A model generated the notes under the pieces. The model saw only the letters and a list, made by a program, of their open reading frames with translations. It ran no database searches and was not told where the DNA came from. Positions 36,567 to 43,489 of a stretch of DNA of 64,000 nt are shown one piece after another. The position numbers and the translations under genes are program-made. The stretch spans positions 1 through 64,000 of the forward strand of contig NZ_JODL01000007.1 of the NCBI RefSeq assembly GCF_000718985.1, given 5' to 3'. How positions within the stretch are numbered: the stretch's first letter is position 1; every line of letters starts with the position of its first letter. Origin of the DNA: Streptomyces megasporus (GTDB taxonomy: Bacteria > Actinomycetota > Actinomycetes > Streptomycetales > Streptomycetaceae).

Positions 36567-38374
36567 CCGTGGCGAGCGGACTGACCTGGCAGGAACTCCG
36601 TGATCTCAGGCTCTCCGGGATCGAGGACGCCGCCGACGGGTGGGCCGACGTCGGCAACCGGGCGAGCGCGGCCCGTCCCCGTGTCGACGACGAGATGACG
36701 GGCAGGCTGGGCAGGACCCAGGAAGGGGAAGCCGAGAAGGCCGCGGTCCGCAGGCTGCGGAGGCTGAGCGAGAACTTCCGGTACATCCACACGGAGTGCG
36801 GGCTCGTGCGCACCGCCCTGGACGGCTTGGCGCGGGAACTCAGGCCGCTCCAGCGGAAGTTGAGAGACGCCCTCGACGATGCGGCGGCCCTGAGGTTCAC
36901 CGTCCACGCGGATGGTTCGGTGAGCTATCCGGCCGGCGGCGAGGAGGTGGGCGGCCTCACACCACCAGGCGGAACCGTCACGGGATCCGGCCCTCTCCTG
37001 GGCCCCGCCCTTCAACGGCCCACCTTGTCGGAGGCCAACCCCAACCGCGCCAAGGCCCAGGACATCGCCGACCGGATCTTCCGCGCCGTGGACGACGCGA
37101 GATCGGTGGACGACGGCTACGCGACCGCCATCCGCAGGCTGCGGACCAAACCGGGGCTCGACGTCAACGACGCGATGTGGGCGGACGCCTACCGCGATGC
37201 CGCGGTGACGCGCAAGGCAGCCGACGACCACCTCGGAAAGGACCTCCCCCACGACCTCACACCGGCCCAGCGCAAGGAGTGGTGGGCAAGCCTCGACCAG
37301 GAGGAGCGGGAGCAGTACCTGGCCCTCCACCCCCATGAGATCGGCTCCATGGACGGCATCCCCGCGGAGACCCGCGACGCCGCCAACAGGGCCTACCTAC
37401 CGTTGTTGATGGGGAAGTTGGAGGCGGAGGGGACCCCACAGGCGGAGACCAAACTCGCGGGTCTTCGGGAAATCGACAGAAAGCTGCGCGCGGGCGGCGA
37501 TCCGCCGATCTTCCTCCTCGGCATCGGCGACGAGGGCAACGGCCGCGCGATCGTCAGCTACGGAAACCCCGACACGTCGAGGAACGTGTCCGCCTACGTT
37601 CCCGGCCTCGGGACGGCGCTGGACGAGCACTTCGCCAAGAACGACTTGGAGCGGGCCCGTCATACCGCCGTCGGTGCCCGGGAGTACGACCCTTCGAGCG
37701 CCTCGATCGTCTGGCTCGGCTACGACGCGCCGCAACTTCCCGCCGACCGCCCTCTGGACAACCTCGATGTCATGCACAAGGACCACGCCGCGGCGGGAGC
37801 ACCGGCGTACAACAGCTTCATGGACGGGCTGGCGGCGACCAACCGGCACGCCGACCCCCACCTCGTCGCGATCGGCCACTCCTACGGTTCCCTCACCGTC
37901 GGCCTCGCCGCACAGGAGCGCGGGGGAATTCCGGGCGTCGACGACATCATTCTGCTGGGAAGCCCGGGAGTGGATGCCCAGAAAGCCGACGAGTTGGGCG
38001 TCGGCAAGGACCACGTCTACGTCGGCTCCGCCGACAACGACCCGGTGACGATGCTCCCTTCCAAGAAGGAGCTCGGCGGCGCCCTCATCTGGTCGAACCT
38101 CGGCCCTCTCGGCTCCTACCTCGGCTATGAACTGTCGGACATCGGAAACGACGACATCTGGTTCGGCAAGGACCCGGCCAGCGAGGCATTCGGAGCGAAA
38201 CGCTTTCTGGTGGACGACGGGTACCCTCCCTTCATGGACCCCGACGACCCCACAAACCCCACACCGGCACACTCCAACTATTTCAACCCGGAGAAAGACC
38301 AGGTCTCCGCAGACAATATCGCAGCGATTGTCTCGGGCCACCCGGAAGAAGCAAAGGCAGAGGAGCACCGGTGA
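36563..38374 (+). CDS. DUF1023-type alpha/beta hydrolase with N-terminal helical domain
   Basis: 603 residues. The first 330 are helical with coiled-coil-like repeats (RRLRRLSENFRYIHTEC, LRPLQRKLRDALDD). Residues about 330-520 form the DUF1023 alpha/beta hydrolase: VPGLGTALDEHF, IVWLGYDAP, nucleophile elbow IGHSYGSLTVG (Ser), and ILLGSPGVDAQKADELG. The catalytic His is not certain. In actinomycetes DUF1023 proteins sit with WXG100-like helical proteins and may be secreted by type VII-type systems or act on the envelope. No signal peptide. GTG start overlaps the upstream stop by 4 bases. Confidence 0.78.
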   Translation: MTVASGLTWQELRDLRLSGIEDAADGWADVGNRASAARPRVDDEMTGRLGRTQEGEAEKAAVRRLRRLSENFRYIHTECGLVRTALDGLARELRPLQRKLRDALDDAAALRFTVHADGSVSYPAGGEEVGGLTPPGGTVTGSGPLLGPALQRPTLSEANPNRAKAQDIADRIFRAVDDARSVDDGYATAIRRLRTKPGLDVNDAMWADAYRDAAVTRKAADDHLGKDLPHDLTPAQRKEWWASLDQEEREQYLALHPHEIGSMDGIPAETRDAANRAYLPLLMGKLEAEGTPQAETKLAGLREIDRKLRAGGDPPIFLLGIGDEGNGRAIVSYGNPDTSRNVSAYVPGLGTALDEHFAKNDLERARHTAVGAREYDPSSASIVWLGYDAPQLPADRPLDNLDVMHKDHAAAGAPAYNSFMDGLAATNRHADPHLVAIGHSYGSLTVGLAAQERGGIPGVDDIILLGSPGVDAQKADELGVGKDHVYVGSADNDPVTMLPSKKELGGALIWSNLGPLGSYLGYELSDIGNDDIWFGKDPASEAFGAKRFLVDDGYPPFMDPDDPTNPTPAHSNYFNPEKDQVSADNIAAIVSGHPEEAKAEEHR

Positions 38375-38991
38375 AGTCCCGCGTGATCGGCGTGCTGGGT
38401 ATCGCGATACTCCTTTCCTCTTGCGGAGACCCTCCGAAGACAAAACCCGATTCAATTGCGAAAGATCGAGTCCTCACCGTGAACATGCAGGAAGCCGCCG
38501 ACCAAGCCGACGCCCTCTTGGACGGGACCATCAAAGCCATACACCCCGAGGTGGAATGGTCCTATAGCGCAACGACAAGCCAGGCATGTACCGACTGGAA
38601 AGGCGAGGCAACGGAGGCCGGAGCCGTATCTCGCCGTCGTTCGGTACTGACCATCATCTCGGATGAACGGCGCGGCAGCTTCCTTGGCGTCGTCGAGCGC
38701 CATTGGAAGAACAGCGGCTACCGCATCATCTCGGTCAATGAGAGCGAGACCTTCCCTGCGATCTACGCGGAAACGCCCGAGGGGTTCCGTATCCGGCTGA
38801 AGTTCGGATACAAGGGGCAAGCACACTTTCAGGCCTCCACTCCCTGCGCCGAGCAGTCCGAGGTCGCGCCACCCAAGTCGGCGATCGGAGGTCCGGAGTA
38901 CACCGAGGAGAAACCGCCTCTGCCGAACAAGCACTCCGACTTCTGGTCCGCACGGACACCCGTGCCGTCCAACGGTCCGGACGAGGGCTGA
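38371..38991 (+). CDS. Lipoprotein, third gene of DUF1023 operon
   Basis: 206 residues. A short signal sequence ends in the lipobox LLSSC (Cys about residue 18), so it should be lipid-anchored outside the membrane. The mature part has an amphipathic helix (MQEAADQADALLDGTI), a Cys in SQACTDWK, a strand-turn-helix (LTIISDERRGSFLGVVERHW) and a second Cys in STPCAEQ, consistent with one disulfide. It resembles the 41905-42549 membrane protein in order of features. Codon use is less GC-rich than its neighbours (several AAA, TTC, ATA codons). GTG start overlaps the hydrolase stop by 4 bases. Confidence 0.75.
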   Translation: MKSRVIGVLGIAILLSSCGDPPKTKPDSIAKDRVLTVNMQEAADQADALLDGTIKAIHPEVEWSYSATTSQACTDWKGEATEAGAVSRRRSVLTIISDERRGSFLGVVERHWKNSGYRIISVNESETFPAIYAETPEGFRIRLKFGYKGQAHFQASTPCAEQSEVAPPKSAIGGPEYTEEKPPLPNKHSDFWSARTPVPSNGPDEG

Positions 38992-39011
38992 CCGGGGCGG
39001 GACCGGAGGGT

Positions 39012-40208
39012 TCAGGCGCCGGGCGGCGGTTGGCGGTGGACGCTGCGGATGGCGGCGACGTCGGCGGGGACGGGCGGCAGCGGCGGAAGGTGGGTGGCGA
39101 GCGCGTCGAGGCGACGGCGCACGCTGGTCGCGATGCCCTTGCCCAGGACGAACCGGGTGGCGGTGACGGCGCGCGGGGCCGTGTCGAGGAGACGGTGCGC
39201 CTCGCGGCTGCGCATCCCGGTGTGGGCCAGCACCAGGTGCGTCATCCGGTGCGGTCTCTCCGTCAGCGCCCCGGCGATCGCGCGGGCGGCGTCCTCGTCC
39301 ACGTGGTTGTCGCGGGCGCCGAGCACTCCCGCCGCCTTCACCCGGCCCAGATCGCACACCTCCACGCCCGCCGCGACGGCCGCGGACACCAGGGCCGCCA
39401 CGGCCCGCGGACCGATGCCGTTGCTCGCGACGGACAGCCGGCGCAGCCTGCCGTGCGGCGCGGTGGTCAGGGCGTCGGCGAGGAGGAGCGCTCCCTCGTC
39501 CCCCAGCCGGGCGGCCGCGACGTACAGTTCGCCGACCGCTCCGGAGGCCAGGAGCGCGGCCAGTGGGCGCGCGCCCTCGGCTCCGAGGGGGTTGCCGCCG
39601 ACATAGAGCCTCTCGATCCGCCGGCCCTGTCGGTCGGCCACGGTCAACGCCCCGGTGAGGAGGTCGAGTTCGGTGGCGTCCAGGCCGGTCTGGACGAGGT
39701 CGAGGGTGCGCAGGGAGCGCGCCGACTCGATCAGGTCCGCCACGGCCCGCCCTCCCCCGCCGTTCGTGCCCAGGGGGTTGCGCTTGAGCCAGACGCCGGT
39801 GACGGCCTGCGGGGAGGCGCGCAGGCCATCGGCGATGCGGCAGACGCCGCCCGCGGTGATGCCGTTGCAGCCCAGGTAGAGCGTTTCGACACCGGTTTCG
39901 GCGGCCTTCTCCGTGACCGTGGAGGCTCCTTGGTCGCCGAGCCCGTCGGTGCCCAGCAGCAGGTGCCGTACGGGTCCGGGGCGCAGGGCATCGGCGACGG
40001 CCGCCGCGCCGTCCGGGCCGAGAGCCTGTTTGCACAGGTCGAGCCGTCCGTCGGGCAGGGCCGTGCCGGCGGTGAAGTCCAGGCGTTCGGCCGGGGTCCG
40101 TCCGGTGCGCAGCCAGTTCAGCAGGGGCGCGAGGTCGTCCGCCGGTCGGGGTGTGACGGGGCCGATGCCCGCGAAGCCGGTGTCCGTCCGCCCGTCGGTG
40201 GTCACCAT
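39012..40208 (-). CDS. Leucine-rich-repeat protein (ribonuclease-inhibitor type)
   Basis: 398 residues. At least eight imperfect 28-29-residue repeats are visible, with cores such as RHLLLGTDGLGDQGASTV, VETLYLGCNGITAGGVCRIA, IERLYVGGNPLGAEGARPLA and LRRLSVASNGIGPRAVAALV. The pattern LxxLxLxxNxI/LGxxGAxxLA is that of RI-type LRRs, which form horseshoe protein-binding scaffolds. No signal peptide. ATG 40208 follows GGGAGG and overlaps the SDR stop by 7 bases, so the two are translated together. It is the last gene of the tRNA-tRNA-SDR-LRR unit. Partner unknown. Confidence 0.8.
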   Translation of the reverse strand: MVTTDGRTDTGFAGIGPVTPRPADDLAPLLNWLRTGRTPAERLDFTAGTALPDGRLDLCKQALGPDGAAAVADALRPGPVRHLLLGTDGLGDQGASTVTEKAAETGVETLYLGCNGITAGGVCRIADGLRASPQAVTGVWLKRNPLGTNGGGGRAVADLIESARSLRTLDLVQTGLDATELDLLTGALTVADRQGRRIERLYVGGNPLGAEGARPLAALLASGAVGELYVAAARLGDEGALLLADALTTAPHGRLRRLSVASNGIGPRAVAALVSAAVAAGVEVCDLGRVKAAGVLGARDNHVDEDAARAIAGALTERPHRMTHLVLAHTGMRSREAHRLLDTAPRAVTATRFVLGKGIATSVRRRLDALATHLPPLPPVPADVAAIRSVHRQPPPGA

Positions 40209-41593
40209 TCGGCCTCCCGGTAGTCCTTGAGGAAGACGCCGGAGACCGGTGCTCCGGCCTCGCCGCGCACGATGGGGTCGTAGACGCGGGCCGCGCCGTC
40301 GACGACGTCGAGCGGGGTGCGGAAGCCGCGTCCGGCGAGTCGGGCCTTCTTCGGGGCCGGGTTCTCGTCGGTGATCCAGCCGGTGTCCACCGCGCACATG
40401 TGGACGCCGTGGGCGGCGAGTTCGGGTCCGCTGGTGCGGGTGAGCATGTTGAGGGCGGCTTTGGCCATGTTGGTGTGCGGGTGGCCGGCGGTCTTGTTCC
40501 GCACGGCGAACCGACCTTCCACCGCCGTGACGTTGACGATGTAACGGCGCGGGTGCGGGGAGGCCAGCAGAAGGGGCAGCAGGCGGTCGCAGAGCAGGGT
40601 GGGGGCGAGGGCGTTGACGAGGTGGGTCTCCAGCACCTCGGTCGGATCGAGCTCGCCGAGGCGGGCGGACCAGGAGTTGTGCGGGGCGGTGTCCGGCAGC
40701 AGTCCGGCCTCGTCCACCGCGGGCAGGGCGTCCGGCCCGGCGGAGGGGCGCTGTCCGGGCAGGGCCGGGGCGAGCGCGGCCTGCGGCAGGGACGCGCCGG
40801 GCAGCGGTCGGTAGCCGGGCGCGTACAGCATCCCGGCGGACAGTTCGCGGGCGGCGGCGTGCCGCTCCCCCTCTGCGAGGACGGCGTACGCCTCGGGCGG
40901 GCGTCGCACCGTCTGCGCGGCGTTGTTGACCAGGATGTCCAGCGGGCGGCCGTCGGCGTGGAGCCGTTCGCACAGGCCGATGACCTGCCGTGGGTCGCGC
41001 AGGTCGATCCCGACGACCGTGAGGCGGTCCAGCCACCGGCCGCTTCCCTCGGCGGCCTCGAAGCGGCGCAGCGCGTCGTGGGGGAAGCGGGTGGTGACGA
41101 TCAGTTCGGCGCCGTCGCGGAGCATCATCAGGGCGAGGTGGAAACCGATCTTCACCCGGCCTCCGGTGAGGAGGACACGGCGGCCGGTGAGGTCGGTGCG
41201 CATCCGTCGACGAGCCGAGTTGTCGGCGGCGCACTCCGGGCACAGCAGGTGGTAGAAGGCGTCGGCCCGGTGGTAGCGGCGCTTGCACACATAGCAGCGG
41301 CGGGGGCGGGCGAAGACACCGGGTTTCCCCGGTCCGTCCAGCGGGGCGTCCTCGCGTCGGGCGGTCGATCCGGTGGCGGTGGCTGCGATGGTGGCCGCGT
41401 CGGCGGCGATCCGGTGGCGGTGGCGGTCCTTCCGGCGGCGCAGTCGTCCGTCGCGGGCGAAGGACGCGGCGACCTGTTCGGCGCGCAGCCGCACCGGATC
41501 GTCGGCGGGCAGGGTGCGCAGCTTGGCCACGGTGCGGTCGAACGCCGCGAGTTCGTCGTCGGTGATCTCCTCGGTCCCGTCGGCCTCGCCCAT
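40202..41593 (-). CDS. Divergent SDR with N-terminal basic region and zinc ribbon
   Basis: 463 residues. Residues 1-90 are helical and strongly basic (LRRRKDRHRHRIAADAA). A zinc ribbon follows at about 98-125 (CYVCKRR, then CPECAADN: CxxC...CxxC). From residue 130 a Rossmann SDR begins: VLLTGGRVKIGFHLALMML, ILVNNAAQTVRR, INVTAVEG-like VNVTAVEGRF. The active-site segment reads HPHTNMAKAALNM, keeping Lys but with Thr where classical SDRs have Tyr (YxxxK). This TG.R.KIG/HPHTNMAK form is a distinct subfamily known to me only as uncharacterised. ATG 41593 lies 26 bases after a tRNA on the same strand. Confidence 0.8.
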   Translation of the reverse strand: MGEADGTEEITDDELAAFDRTVAKLRTLPADDPVRLRAEQVAASFARDGRLRRRKDRHRHRIAADAATIAATATGSTARREDAPLDGPGKPGVFARPRRCYVCKRRYHRADAFYHLLCPECAADNSARRRMRTDLTGRRVLLTGGRVKIGFHLALMMLRDGAELIVTTRFPHDALRRFEAAEGSGRWLDRLTVVGIDLRDPRQVIGLCERLHADGRPLDILVNNAAQTVRRPPEAYAVLAEGERHAAARELSAGMLYAPGYRPLPGASLPQAALAPALPGQRPSAGPDALPAVDEAGLLPDTAPHNSWSARLGELDPTEVLETHLVNALAPTLLCDRLLPLLLASPHPRRYIVNVTAVEGRFAVRNKTAGHPHTNMAKAALNMLTRTSGPELAAHGVHMCAVDTGWITDENPAPKKARLAGRGFRTPLDVVDGAARVYDPIVRGEAGAPVSGVFLKDYREAEW

Positions 41594-41618
41594 GCCCCCG
41601 TGACTCCCGCTCCCCCGG

Positions 41619-41691
41619 TGGCCCCGACCGGATTCGAACCGGCGTCCTCCCGCATGGCATGCGGGCGCGTCCGCCTCTGCGCTACGGGACC
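41619..41691 (-). tRNA. Divergent tRNA, anticodon GCC
   Basis: 73-base cloverleaf. Acceptor stem GGTCCCG/CGGGGCC is fully paired with U3-G70 wobble; discriminator A. D-arm starts TAGCGC with D-loop AGAGGCGG; anticodon stem CCCGC/GCGGG; loop ATGCCAT gives anticodon GCC (Gly). Variable loop AGGAC; T-arm GCCGG TTCGAAT CCGGT. No encoded CCA. The A32/U38 loop ends are those of bacterial tRNA-Ala(GGC), not normal tRNA-Gly. It lies 12 bases after a sister tRNA and 26 before the SDR start. Confidence 0.85.
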
Positions 41692-41703
41692 GTGCCGAAC
41701 CTG

Positions 41704-41776
41704 CCCGGACGGCCGGATTCGAACCGGCGTCCCCTCGCACGCCATGCGAGCGCGTCTGCCTCTGCGCTACGTCCGG
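41704..41776 (-). tRNA. Divergent tRNA, anticodon GGC
   Basis: 73-base cloverleaf on the same strand, upstream of the GCC tRNA. Acceptor CCGGACG/CGTCCGG begins with C1-G72, unusual for an elongator. The flanking bases G-2, C-1 can pair with G73, C74, extending the stem to 9 bp. D-arm and T-arm are nearly identical to the sister tRNA. Anticodon stem CTCGC/GCGAG; loop ATGGCGT gives anticodon GGC (Ala), with G37 instead of the usual A. No G3-U70 pair, the main alanine identity element. No encoded CCA. Confidence 0.82.
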
Positions 41777-41781
41777 GCATT

Positions 41782-41801
41782 GGCAGGGATGCTACCCTGC
41801 C
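41782..41801 (-). promoter_or_regulatory. Promoter of the tRNA pair, -10 inside an inverted repeat
   Basis: On the minus strand TAGCAT (41794 to 41789), a Streptomyces -10 box, is exactly flanked by 7-base inverted arms: on the plus strand GGCAGGG (41782-41788) and CCCTGCC (41795-41801). It ends 5 bases before the first tRNA, so transcription would start at or just before the mature 5' end. Confidence 0.6.
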
Positions 41802-41904
41802 CGTTCGGTGACGGCGCGACCGGAGCGCACGGGCCGGATCACCGGCCTCGTCCTCCCGCCGTCCAACGGCGAGGAGCGGCGCGTTCGGCCGCTTTGACGG
41901 TCTG

Positions 41905-42549
41905 TCAGAACGGTCCGTCGGGGTGCCAGAAGTGCGTCGGCTCGTCTTTTCGGGGGTGCCCGTCCGGGATGCGTGCGCAGGGGGCGTGGAAGGACACGAA
42001 GAGCCCCTTGCGGGAGTCGTGCCACCGCGCGTTGACCTTCAGGCCGCTCTTCGGGTGCAGGTACCGGAAATTGAGGGACGTGGAGCGGGCGCTCTCCCGT
42101 CCGAGGTCGTGGGTGAGCTTCCAGCCCTCGGACTCCAGCCGCCCGCGCAACCGTCCCAGGGCGGCCCTGGCCGTGCTCTCCTCGATCCCGTCCACTCCCC
42201 AGGAGTGTTCGAGGTCGATGACGCCCTCCACGGGCTCGTCCCAGTGGGCGAGGTACTGGTATCCGCGGTGGTGGCAGGACCCGTCCTCGAGGAAGTTCCA
42301 CGCCTCGGTGACCGGCTCGGGCAGGTCGAGGAGGTCGTACGCCCACCGGGAGCGGTCCTGGAGGCGTTCGGCGGTGACGTCCGGGGTGGCCGTCGGATAC
42401 GGCTCGCCGTACCACATCCGGCGGGCCGTGGGAACGAGGAGGGCGACCACCACGGTGAGCACCACGGCGAGGTACAGCGCCACGCCGCCTCCCACCACCC
42501 ACCGGGTCCGCTTCCGTCCCGTGCCCCGTCCCCGCGCGTCCACCGTCAT
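41905..42549 (-). CDS. Single-pass membrane protein resembling the 38.4-kb lipoprotein
   Basis: 214 residues. A basic N-terminus and one transmembrane helix (RWVVGGGVALYLAVVLTVVV, about 17-38) orient the rest outside. The extracytoplasmic part contains a helix (RLQDRSRWAYDLLDL), a Cys in DGSCHHRG, a helix (ARAALGRLRGRLESEGW) and a closing FVSFHAPCARIP with a second Cys, then HFW near the C-terminus. The order Cys-helix-strand-Cys parallels the lipoprotein at 38371-38991. ATG 42549 has a TAGCGT -10 box 7 bases upstream and an ATGAGTACG half-palindrome further up. Function unknown. Confidence 0.7.
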   Translation of the reverse strand: MTVDARGRGTGRKRTRWVVGGGVALYLAVVLTVVVALLVPTARRMWYGEPYPTATPDVTAERLQDRSRWAYDLLDLPEPVTEAWNFLEDGSCHHRGYQYLAHWDEPVEGVIDLEHSWGVDGIEESTARAALGRLRGRLESEGWKLTHDLGRESARSTSLNFRYLHPKSGLKVNARWHDSRKGLFVSFHAPCARIPDGHPRKDEPTHFWHPDGPF

Positions 42550-42556
42550 GGCCGTG

Positions 42557-42602
42557 ACGCTACGGACGGACGGCGCCCGCCGGCATGGGCGCTCGTACTC
42601 AT
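42557..42602 (-). promoter_or_regulatory. Second ATGAGTAC palindrome promoter
   Basis: Reading the minus strand: ATGAGTACG (42602-42594), then AGCGCCCAT as a degenerate right arm (42593-42585), a 22-base gap, and TAGCGT (42562-42557) as -10. The geometry is almost the same as at 35973-36019 (23-base gap). It drives the 41905-42549 gene. Confidence 0.55.
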
Positions 42603-42624
42603 CCGCTCCGGGCACGTGGGCGGG

Positions 42625-43275
42625 TCAGCCGGTCCAGGCCGGGTGGCGGGGGTCGTCGGCGCGGACCACCACGTCGGCCGTCTCCTCCGGGCGCGTCTCC
42701 TCCGCGTAGCGGGCGAAGGCCGGCAGCGTCCAGTGCTCCTCCTCGGGGGTGCGGCGGGCCAGGGCGGCCGGGGAGAGACGCAGGTGGACGGTGAGGTCCA
42801 GCGGGAAGCCGCGGCCGAGCAGCAGCGGCCCGTCCAGCAGCAGCACGCCGCCGGGCGGGAGGGTGACGTAGGGGCTGCGGGTGGCGCGGTCGGTGACCGG
42901 GTCCCACAGGTCGGGCAGGATCCGTCCGGTGCCGTCGGGGCCGAGCGGCCCGAACACCTCCCGCCACAGGGCGCCGGTGTCCAGCCACAGGTCGTGATAC
43001 GCGTCCGGGTCGCGGTGTCCGTACTCCAGCCGCAGCGACGCCGGGCGCAGGAAGCCGTCCGCGCTCACCCGCCGCACGGGGCGACCGCGCAGCCGCAGCG
43101 CCTCGGCGAGGTCGTCCGCCCACTCCCCCGGTCGGGCGGCCGGGGCGCCGTCGATCGCCGCGCGCACCCAGGGCGAGCCGTCGTGGGTGTCCGCGGCGGC
43201 GAGACGGTCGGCGACCGCGTCCGTCAGGCGGGACCAGGTGACGGGACGGACGTCGCGGCGGGCACGGTCGGTCAT
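42625..43275 (-). CDS. Uridine kinase-like protein with degenerate P-loop
   Basis: 216 residues resembling the actinomycete uridine kinase-like family: VRAAIDGAPAARPGEWADDL where a P-loop kinase would have GxxxxGKS/T, then VSADGFLRPASLRLEYG, DPDAYHDLWLDTGALWREV and PPGGVLLLDGPLLLGRG. The Walker A Gly-Lys-Ser is missing, so ordinary ATP-dependent phosphorylation is doubtful. The later VHLRLSPAALARRTPEEE matches the lid region. ATG 43275. Divergent from the ABC-F gene across a 352-base gap. Confidence 0.72.
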   Translation of the reverse strand: MTDRARRDVRPVTWSRLTDAVADRLAAADTHDGSPWVRAAIDGAPAARPGEWADDLAEALRLRGRPVRRVSADGFLRPASLRLEYGHRDPDAYHDLWLDTGALWREVFGPLGPDGTGRILPDLWDPVTDRATRSPYVTLPPGGVLLLDGPLLLGRGFPLDLTVHLRLSPAALARRTPEEEHWTLPAFARYAEETRPEETADVVVRADDPRHPAWTG

Positions 43276-43444
43276 GGTCCGCAGCACAGCACACTTCCCC
43301 GGGGAGGCGGTAGCCGCCGCCGGGGCGGGTGGGAAAACCGTTTGCGGCCCTCCGGGGGGTGCCGTACCGTTTTTCACGGCCCTGTCGTCGTCGATCGGAG
43401 AGGCCGTTGCTCGCCTGAGGTCATGAGGCACCGGATCCGCGGAA

Positions 43445-43489
43445 GTGTTCCGCGTGGTTCTCCGTGTGTGCGACGACCTCGGGCCGTGA
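43445..43489 (+). promoter_or_regulatory. Possible leader ORF upstream of ABC-F gene
   Basis: A 14-codon frame (MFRVVLRVCDDLGP) with GTG start lies in the 352-base gap 43276-43627, 139 bases before the ABC-F start. It is followed at once by an imperfect hairpin (CCCT 43494-43497, GGAC 43501-43504 against GTCC 43512-43515, AGGG 43516-43519) and a T-rich run. Antibiotic-induced ABC-F genes often use such attenuators. There is no strong Shine-Dalgarno. Nothing else is seen in the gap. Confidence 0.3.

Noticed and set aside
41619..41776. Integration site of a mobile element at the tRNAs
   Set aside because: No integrase gene and no duplicated tRNA 3' end were seen near; the two tRNAs differ in acceptor stems, so one is not an att copy of the other.
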